From: Actinomycetota bacterium
GTDB taxonomy: Bacteria; Actinomycetota; Thermoleophilia; Solirubrobacterales; Solirubrobacteraceae
DNA length: 6,892 bases
Assembly: GCA_009699615.1 (NCBI GenBank)
Contig: WLNV01000080.1
Location: forward strand, 1 to 6,892
Reading direction: 5' to 3'
The translations under genes and the position numbers were made by a program. This document shows positions 1-6,011 of the stretch, piece after piece (position 1 is the first letter of the stretch; every line of letters begins with the position of its first letter). The notes beneath the pieces are model-generated. The model did no database searches, was not told the origin of the DNA, and saw nothing but the letters and a program-made list of their open reading frames with translations.

Positions 1-2628
1 GAGACGGCCACGGGAACCTCGATTGCCATCAAGGCGCAGAAGCGCCACGGCGCGCCGACCACCATCAGTCTGGAATCCCTGCTCGAACACCCGGCGGGCA
101 AGCGCGAAAAGTGGATTCAGGACCACGCCGACCGCAAGCTGGGCGCGAAGGTTGTTCAGGCTGTGAAGGCTGCGAGTCGGACTGAAGACCTCCATGCTGC
201 GCTGCTACCCGTGATCGACCTTGCAGCCACCCCTGACCTTGTCGCCCGCGGCGCCATGGTGCTGCAGCCAAGCGAAGAGCGTCGCCGTTCTGGATCGCAC
301 TACACGCCACGGACGTTGACCGAGCCTGTTGTCCGCACCACTTTGCGCCCCATCCTAGACCGTCTGCGTGGCACACTTGGCAAGGCACCACGGCCCGAAG
401 TGATCCTGGACCTCAAAGTTTGTGATCCAGCTATGGGCTCGGGGGCCTTTCTGGTTGAAGCATGTCGACAGTTGGCTGAAGCACTGATTGAAGCCTGGGC
501 TGTCCATGGGGGCAGGCCGCCCATTCCTGTTGATGAAGATGAGATCGTTTTTGCGCGACGGCTGGTGGCCCAGCGTTGCCTGTATGGTGTGGACCGCAAT
601 CCGGTTGCTGTTGACCTCGCCAAGGTTTCGCTGTGGTTGGTCACGTTGGCGAAGGACCACGCGCTCACGTTCTTGGACCACGCGCTGCGCCACGGGGATT
701 CGCTTGTCGGGCTATCGCGCCTGCAGATCGAGAATTTCCACTGGGACACGAGTATCACTTACGACAGCCCTTTCCGAGCCAAGCTTCGCGAGCATGTAGC
801 GCGCGTTATTTCGCTCCGCCAACAGATCCGCGAGGCAGGCGAAGACGTCCCCGATTCAGACCGACGTGAACTGTGGAACGATGTTCAGCTTGAGTTGAAC
901 AATGTGCGGCTGTTTGGCGATCTGGTAATTGCGACCTTCTTCGATGCTGAGAAGCTGAAGGAGCGGGAGCGCAAACGCAGTGAATACATCAATGCGATCG
1001 TGCGCGGAGAAGCTGAGCGCTTCCGAAGTTGGTTTGACGAGCGTCGGTATGCCGACCCACCACTGGCCCCATTCCACTGGGAGATCGAGTTTCCAGAAGT
1101 CTTTGAACGGGCGGAACCGGGGTTCGACTCGATCATAGGCAATCCACCCTTCCTTGGCGGGCGCAACATCTCCGGAACTACAGGGAAGGGCTATCTGAAC
1201 TGGTTGTTCGATTCGACTGAGGGCGCATCAGGCCAGACTGACCTCGTTGCCTACTTCTTCAGGCGCAGTTATGACCGACTGAGGAAAGGCGGCACGCTCG
1301 GGTTGATCGCGACGAACACAATTGCACAAGGTGATACGAGACGCTCGAGCTTGACTTGGATTTGCCGGGGCGGCGGTCAAATCTATTGCGCTCGCAGGCG
1401 AGTTGTTTGGCCCGGACTCGCAGTGGTGGTAGTTAGTGTGGTCCATATAGGGAAAGAAGTCATGACCGAGCCATGCATCCTAAATGGCCGATCAACTCCA
1501 AAGATTACAGCCTTCCTGCTGAGTAACGGACCAAGCGAAGACCCCTTGCCGCTGCAAGCTAGTCAAGGCATTGCATTCAAGGGCCCCGAACCATACGGCA
1601 AGGGGTTTCAATTTGCGGATGGCGAGGAGGATGCCTCCCCGCTCTCTGAAATGGTGCGCCTAGTAAGCCTCAATCCAAGCAACCAAAGGCGAATTCGTCC
1701 GTACTTGGGAGGTTCAGAGATCCTTGTCGATCCGATGCACCGACATCATCGCTTCATAATTGATTTCGGCGATCTTGATGAAAGAGAGGCGGCAGAATTC
1801 CCAGACTTGTTAGAGATATGCCGCCGAAAAGTGCTGGTCGAACGATCAACCAAGGACAAAGAAGTTGCTGATTGGCCCTATTGGCGCTACTGGCGGACGC
1901 GGCCAGCACTTCGTGCTGCGATTGAGGGACTGACTCGCACGCTCGCTCACCCCTTCACTTCAACACATCTCGCATTCGCGTTCGTCCCAGCTTCGACCGT
2001 TGTGGCATCTCCCCATGTGGTCATTGCTTCGGAGAGCTTTGCCGTCTTTGCGACGTTACAGTCGCGAGTTCACGAACTATGGGCACGACTGACAAGTTCG
2101 ACGTTGAAGGATGACCTTAGCTACAAAGTTTCCGACTCATTCGACACATTCCCGTTTGCCCAGTCTTGGTCAACACTTCCCCTTCTGGAGACCGCCGGTA
2201 GGCACTACTACGACTTCCGCGATGCTCTGATGGTGCGCAACGAAGAAGGCCTGACCAAGACCTACAACCGCTTTCACGACCCCAACGAGCAGGCCCCCGA
2301 CATCCTGAAACTGCGCGAACTGCATGGCGCGATGGACAGGGCCGTCCTCGATGCATACGGCTGGTATGACATCCCGATCGATTGCGAATTCCTGCTCGAC
2401 TACGAGATCGATGAGGAAGAGTGGGACGAGAAGAAGAAGAAGAAGCCGTACCGCTACCGCTGGCCCGAAGACGTACGCGACGGCGTGATTGCACGCTTGC
2501 TCGAGCTCAATGCGGAGCGCGCTCGCGCCGAAGCCATGGCCGGGGCGGCAAGCGGCCGAAGGCGCGCAGGCAAGCGAACAGTAAAGCCAGCCGCAGCACA
2601 CTCTGACATGAAGGATCTGTTCTCATGA
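1..2628 (+). CDS. drmMI: DISARM class 1 adenine-N6 DNA methyltransferase DrmMI, 5'-truncated
   Basis: The family methylates adenine N6 in host DNA using S-adenosylmethionine, marking it as self so that DISARM spares it. The frame is open from base 1, giving 875 visible residues (numbered from base 1); the real start is upstream, and the GTG at 163 (codon 55) is internal and lacks a good ribosome binding site. Visible in order: GSHYTP (98-103), the SAM-binding motif I DPAMGSGAFL (142-151), the motif II acidic residue in YGVDRN (D198), a charged probably helical stretch (about 261-350), FHWEIEFPEVF (358-368), the catalytic motif IV NPPF (381-384), and ATNTIAQGDTR beginning near 437. Next comes a likely target-recognition region (about 440-720) ending in STLKDDLSYKVSDSFDTFPF, then a helical C-terminus with five lysines (811-815). 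No frameshift is seen and no nuclease motif was recognised. A type IIG enzyme or BREX PglX would look similar; the drmA and drmB neighbours favour DrmMI. G+C is lower across the specificity region. Confidence 0.88.
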   Translation, partial: ETATGTSIAIKAQKRHGAPTTISLESLLEHPAGKREKWIQDHADRKLGAKVVQAVKAASRTEDLHAALLPVIDLAATPDLVARGAMVLQPSEERRRSGSHYTPRTLTEPVVRTTLRPILDRLRGTLGKAPRPEVILDLKVCDPAMGSGAFLVEACRQLAEALIEAWAVHGGRPPIPVDEDEIVFARRLVAQRCLYGVDRNPVAVDLAKVSLWLVTLAKDHALTFLDHALRHGDSLVGLSRLQIENFHWDTSITYDSPFRAKLREHVARVISLRQQIREAGEDVPDSDRRELWNDVQLELNNVRLFGDLVIATFFDAEKLKERERKRSEYINAIVRGEAERFRSWFDERRYADPPLAPFHWEIEFPEVFERAEPGFDSIIGNPPFLGGRNISGTTGKGYLNWLFDSTEGASGQTDLVAYFFRRSYDRLRKGGTLGLIATNTIAQGDTRRSSLTWICRGGGQIYCARRRVVWPGLAVVVVSVVHIGKEVMTEPCILNGRSTPKITAFLLSNGPSEDPLPLQASQGIAFKGPEPYGKGFQFADGEEDASPLSEMVRLVSLNPSNQRRIRPYLGGSEILVDPMHRHHRFIIDFGDLDEREAAEFPDLLEICRRKVLVERSTKDKEVADWPYWRYWRTRPALRAAIEGLTRTLAHPFTSTHLAFAFVPASTVVASPHVVIASESFAVFATLQSRVHELWARLTSSTLKDDLSYKVSDSFDTFPFAQSWSTLPLLETAGRHYYDFRDALMVRNEEGLTKTYNRFHDPNEQAPDILKLRELHGAMDRAVLDAYGWYDIPIDCEFLLDYEIDEEEWDEKKKKKPYRYRWPEDVRDGVIARLLELNAERARAEAMAGAASGRRRAGKRTVKPAAAHSDMKDLFS
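2431..2445 (+). repeat. (AAG)5 trinucleotide run in drmMI
   Basis: Five consecutive AAG codons encode lysines 811-815 (window numbering) directly after an acidic stretch (IDEEEWDE) and before PYRYRWPEDV. Gain or loss of one unit would stay in frame, so this is not a phase-variation switch of the frameshift type. It most likely reflects a basic DNA- or protein-contacting tail. Confidence 0.7.
2611..2628 (+). promoter_or_regulatory. drmA ribosome binding site and ATGA stop/start overlap
   Basis: AAGGA at 2611-2615 lies 9 bases before the ATG at 2625. The TGA that ends drmMI (2626-2628) overlaps this ATG, forming ATGA. This fixes the drmA start and indicates translational coupling, so a ribosome finishing drmMI can restart on drmA. 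There is no room for a separate promoter or terminator between the genes. Confidence 0.85.
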
Positions 2629-5600
2629 CCAATTCGCTAGACGTTCGCAACAGTCTCGTCGAGGCTCTCCGGCTCGACCTCGTGGGCCCGGACAAAGGCC
2701 ACCTCCTCGCTGATGAACGCTTGCCGGGTTGGGTCCGCCCATCCAATTGGTACTTGACCGGCTTCATCATCCCATCTGGCACGCCACTCGAGAAGCGCGG
2801 TGATGACGACGAAGATGACGATGGTGGCGAAGTGCCGCCGCCGGGCGGACTTCCCGAGGAATCCAATGAAGACCGCAAGGCGGCCAAGAAGGCCTTCTTC
2901 CCTTCCTCGCTGGGCCTGAGCTTCTTGATCGCCCAGGGTGTCCAGTCGCTAAGCGTGACGGTCCGATGGGGCGACTACACCCACGAGGACTTCGTCGACC
3001 CCGAGGGCAAGCTCATCAAGGTCTGGCAACGTCACCCGCGGGAGGCCATCCTGCCCGTGCCGCTCACAGGCCATCCCGACGTGCAAGTGCACAATGTGCC
3101 TGACTCTCGGGGGCTGCAACTGCATGCGGTCGAACGGCAAATACCCGGCGAGGCTCTGCGGGGGCAGATCCCGGCAGGAACACGATCGGTCTCGGTGTTC
3201 CTGGTCAACCACCGGGCGCCGATACCCCCCGGCGATGGCGAGTCCGACCTGGCATATGCATTCCAGGCCGAGCTCGAGGTGGCCTGCGATTGCCCCCTTG
3301 TACCGCGACCGGATCTCCGCGGTGGTAGCGCCGACGAGATGGACGACCGGATCGCCGACCTACATTACGCCGACACCCCAGAGTACGCCTCGGGCCATGG
3401 TGTATCGGTCGAATCGCAACTTGTCGACGGCTGCTGCTACGCAGTCCGCAGCACTTGGATGCCATCGGCCCAGGTGGAGAAGACGGTCACAGTCGATGTG
3501 CCAGACGTTGAGCTGGACATGGCCGTGCTGGGGGCGCTGCCCGATGGGGCAGCTGCTGACGCCAGCCTTCGCCCCTTGGTCGGCCACTATCGAGCGTGGA
3601 TCGCCGCTCAAACCAAGGAAATCGCCTCGCTCGAAGGCACGCGCCGCATGACGGCGGAACAACTCGTCCATTTCACTGACTTCGCAGCGCGCCGGATCGA
3701 GAAGGGGGTGTCGCTGCTGTCGAGCGACCCGCAAGCGCTTGACGCATTCAAGGCCGCGAACCGCGCAGTTGGCCGAGCTTTGCGCGCGCGGTTAAAAGTC
3801 GAGTCTCCCAAGTGGCGGGCGTTCCAGCTCGCGTTTCTTTTGCTGAACCTGCCTGGCCTGGCTGAGGCCGGCGACCCTGATCGAGAGACCGTCGACCTGC
3901 TTTTCTTCCCGACAGGCGGTGGCAAGACCGAAGCCTACCTGGGTCTTGCGGCCTTTGCCATGGTGATCAGGCGGCTCCAAAACCCTGGTGACAAGGGGCT
4001 GGCCGGAGCGGGGGTCTGCGTCATCATGCGCTATACGCTGCGGCTACTGACGCTCGACCAGTTGGGGCGTGCTGCCGGGCTTGTTTGCGCGCTCGAGCTG
4101 GAGCGCGCGAGCGACGCCGACAAGTACGGCCACTGGCCCTTCGAGATCGGGCTTTGGGTGGGCAAGGCGGCAACGCCGAACATCATGGGGCGCAAAGGTG
4201 ACGGGCGCGACGACACGGCACGCAGCAAGGTCAACCGTTTCAAAGGCAACCCGAGGGGTAACCCCTCGCCAATACCCCTGGAAAACTGCCCCTGGTGTGG
4301 TACCCGTTTTCAGCCTGACTCGTTCAACCTGCTGCCCAATGCCGATGACCCCGCAGAACTTCGGGTGTCGTGTACGAACTTTGAGTGCGACTTCTCAGGG
4401 AGCAAGCAGTCCCTACCGATACTGGCTGTGGACGAAATGATCTACCGCCGCTTGCCAGCTTTTTTGATCGCCACAGTGGACAAGTTCGCGTCGCTTCCGT
4501 GGGTGGGTCCTTCGGGCGCTATCCTTGGTGGTTCAGATCGATTCTCTGAAGCTGGTTTCTTCGGCGCAGCCGAGCCCGGCAAGGGGAAGCGCCTAGCAGC
4601 GCCGCTGTCGCCGCCGGACCTTGTGATCCAGGACGAACTGCATTTGATCTCGGGGCCGCTTGGCACGATGGCAGGCTTGTACGAGGCGGCAATAGAGGCG
4701 CTTTGCATTCGGCGCACGCCAAATGGGAAAGTCATCAGGCCGAAGATTGTTGCATCGACCGCGACAGTGAGACGGGCTCAAGACCAGATCCAGGCCCTTT
4801 TCGGAAGAGCCCTGACCCAGGTCTTCCCGCCACCAGGGCCAGACAGGCGCGACTCGTTCTTCGCCCGCATCGCACCGGCTTCCGAAGTTCCAGCTCGACT
4901 GTACTTGGGCATCGCGGCTCAGGGGCGCAACCCCAAGGTCATGATGCGTCGCGTTTGGGTGCCGTTGATGAGTGCCGCCGAACGCCTGTATCGCGACGCT
5001 GGGGGGCATAAGAACGAACAGAACCCTGTCGACCCGTACATGACGGTGCTGGGCTACTTCAACAGCCTGCGCGAGCTTGGTGGAGCCCGTCGGATTCTTG
5101 AGGAAGAAGTACGTAGCACGATTAAGGGCTACGGCGGGCGTTTGCGGATCGGCGAGAAGCGGGGGCCCTTCCAGGACCGGACCAACTTCTCGGAGGTTGT
5201 TGAACTGACCTCGCGCGTTTCCACCGACAAGGTGGCCGACGCGCGCCGGCGCCTCGAGTGCGGCTTCCATGAATCGAACCGTGTGGACTGCGCGATCGCC
5301 ACCAACATGATCTCGGTTGGCCTGGACATTCCGCGTCTCGGAACCATGATGGTGCTCGGCCAACCTAAGACGCATTCGGAGTACATCCAGGCAACCAGCC
5401 GTGTTGGCCGCGACGATAAGAAGCCAGGGTTGGTGATCACACTGCTCAACATTCACAAGCCGCGCGACCGTTCGCACTACGAACGTTTCCGCCACTACCA
5501 CGAGACCTTCTACCGATCGGTGGAGGTGGCCAGCGTCACGCCTTTCTCAGCGCGCGCGCTCGACAAGGGCTTTGCTGGGGCCTTGGTGTCACTGGCCCGG

Positions 5601-6011
5601 CACCTTGAGCCCACTTTGACGGCACCTCAGGGCGCCGAAGGAATCGCAGCAGTCAGAGCTGCTTTGGAGCGCAAGTTGCTCGACGCGTTTCTCGAGCGCG
5701 TGCGCTCCCAGCCGATCCACGACGCTGCAGAGTTGCAGGAGCGCGAGCGTAGCGTTCAAAACCGAGTTGTCGACTTGCTGGATACCTGGCAAAAGATTGT
5801 CGAAGAATTCAAATCCGTCGGTGCAGCTGTGCAATATCAGAAGTGGGAACTGAAGCAGCCTAAGCCCCTGTTGATGGAGATGCTCGATGACAAGCCGCAC
5901 TCGGCAAACCACGAGAAATTTAGAGCCAACCGGTCACTTCGGGACGTAGAGCCCGAAGTGAACTTGTTCCTGCTGGATCTCAGCGGCTCGCCAGTGGAGG
6001 ACAAGTCATGA
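2625..6011 (+). CDS. drmA: DISARM helicase DrmA, complete
   Basis: This is a 1128-residue superfamily 2 helicase-like ATPase, the core DISARM subunit. DrmA is known to form a complex with DrmB that binds DNA ends and is held in check by a loop occluding the DNA channel. Motifs in order: the N-terminus runs into the WYLTGF region; a strongly acidic loop lies at 60-66 (DDDEDDD) followed by a Gly/Pro linker; Walker A is PTGGGKT (429-435); a CPWC...C....C zinc-type insert lies at C555, C558, C583 and C588; motif II is DELH (670-673); motif III is STAT (711-714); the motif V region is ATNMISVGLDIP (892-903); motif VI is QATSRVGRD (922-930). The last 30 residues contain FRANRSLRDVEPEVNL, recalled as typical of this family. 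All ATPase motifs look intact, so the protein should be active. No signal peptide or membrane segment is seen, so it should be cytoplasmic. The gene overlaps drmMI and drmB by 4 bases each. The start is supported by a Shine-Dalgarno sequence and by the overlap. Confidence 0.94.
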   Translation: MTNSLDVRNSLVEALRLDLVGPDKGHLLADERLPGWVRPSNWYLTGFIIPSGTPLEKRGDDDEDDDGGEVPPPGGLPEESNEDRKAAKKAFFPSSLGLSFLIAQGVQSLSVTVRWGDYTHEDFVDPEGKLIKVWQRHPREAILPVPLTGHPDVQVHNVPDSRGLQLHAVERQIPGEALRGQIPAGTRSVSVFLVNHRAPIPPGDGESDLAYAFQAELEVACDCPLVPRPDLRGGSADEMDDRIADLHYADTPEYASGHGVSVESQLVDGCCYAVRSTWMPSAQVEKTVTVDVPDVELDMAVLGALPDGAAADASLRPLVGHYRAWIAAQTKEIASLEGTRRMTAEQLVHFTDFAARRIEKGVSLLSSDPQALDAFKAANRAVGRALRARLKVESPKWRAFQLAFLLLNLPGLAEAGDPDRETVDLLFFPTGGGKTEAYLGLAAFAMVIRRLQNPGDKGLAGAGVCVIMRYTLRLLTLDQLGRAAGLVCALELERASDADKYGHWPFEIGLWVGKAATPNIMGRKGDGRDDTARSKVNRFKGNPRGNPSPIPLENCPWCGTRFQPDSFNLLPNADDPAELRVSCTNFECDFSGSKQSLPILAVDEMIYRRLPAFLIATVDKFASLPWVGPSGAILGGSDRFSEAGFFGAAEPGKGKRLAAPLSPPDLVIQDELHLISGPLGTMAGLYEAAIEALCIRRTPNGKVIRPKIVASTATVRRAQDQIQALFGRALTQVFPPPGPDRRDSFFARIAPASEVPARLYLGIAAQGRNPKVMMRRVWVPLMSAAERLYRDAGGHKNEQNPVDPYMTVLGYFNSLRELGGARRILEEEVRSTIKGYGGRLRIGEKRGPFQDRTNFSEVVELTSRVSTDKVADARRRLECGFHESNRVDCAIATNMISVGLDIPRLGTMMVLGQPKTHSEYIQATSRVGRDDKKPGLVITLLNIHKPRDRSHYERFRHYHETFYRSVEVASVTPFSARALDKGFAGALVSLARHLEPTLTAPQGAEGIAAVRAALERKLLDAFLERVRSQPIHDAAELQERERSVQNRVVDLLDTWQKIVEEFKSVGAAVQYQKWELKQPKPLLMEMLDDKPHSANHEKFRANRSLRDVEPEVNLFLLDLSGSPVEDKS
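4252..4268. repeat. Short GC-rich inverted repeat inside drmA
   Basis: CGAGGGG (4252-4258) and CCCCTCG (4262-4268) are exact reverse complements separated by TAA, giving a 7-bp hairpin with a three-base loop. It encodes the Asn-Pro-Arg-Gly-Asn-Pro-Ser turn just before the zinc-type insert. There is no following T tract, so it is not an intrinsic terminator. Repeated Asn-Pro and Gly codons in GC-rich DNA could create it by chance. Confidence 0.5.
5934..5961. repeat. Perfect 10-bp inverted repeat near the 3' end of drmA
   Basis: TCACTTCGGG (5934-5943) and CCCGAAGTGA (5952-5961) are exact reverse complements with an 8-base spacer (ACGTAGAG). The repeat ends about 50 bases before the drmA stop and about 35 bases before the drmB Shine-Dalgarno sequence. 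No U-run follows, so it is not a Rho-independent terminator. It also encodes the conserved-looking RSLRDVEPEVN segment, so coding constraint may explain part of it. Confidence 0.65.
5996..6011 (+). promoter_or_regulatory. drmB ribosome binding site and ATGA stop/start overlap
   Basis: A strong GGAGG (5996-6000, in the context AGTGGAGGA) lies 7 bases before the ATG at 6008. The drmA stop TGA (6009-6011) overlaps this ATG as ATGA. The site is closer to the anti-Shine-Dalgarno consensus than the one before drmA. This is consistent with drmB being made at least as well as drmA, with which it forms a complex. Confidence 0.87.

Noticed and set aside
1405..1446. Hydrophobic run WPGLAVVVVSVVHI as a membrane segment
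   Set aside because: It is too short, and it sits in the methyltransferase core, where a buried beta strand explains it.
1320..1450. Possible frameshift in drmMI, where the protein becomes less typical (RRSSLTWICRGGGQIY)
   Set aside because: The frame stays open and the segment returns to recognisable family text (WPGLAVVVVSVVHI), so there is no sign of a shift. The change of character fits the beginning of the specificity region.
2170..2601. Minus-strand open frame of about 143 codons over the drmMI C-terminus
   Set aside because: It is a shadow of the conserved plus-strand C-terminal region (HDPNEQAPDILKLRELHGAM, RYRWPEDVRDGVI), with no ribosome binding site or recognisable product.
4087..4108. 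8-bp inverted repeat GCGCGCTC/GAGCGCGC in drmA
   Set aside because: It is low-complexity GC-rich sequence encoding ALELERA, where alternating Leu and Glu codons with Arg and Ala readily produce such repeats. There is no context for a function.
4593..5501. A 302-codon open frame on the minus strand
   Set aside because: It lies wholly inside drmA, whose helicase motifs III-VI come from the same bases on the plus strand. Long antisense frames are common in GC-rich coding DNA, and its translation resembles no family I know.
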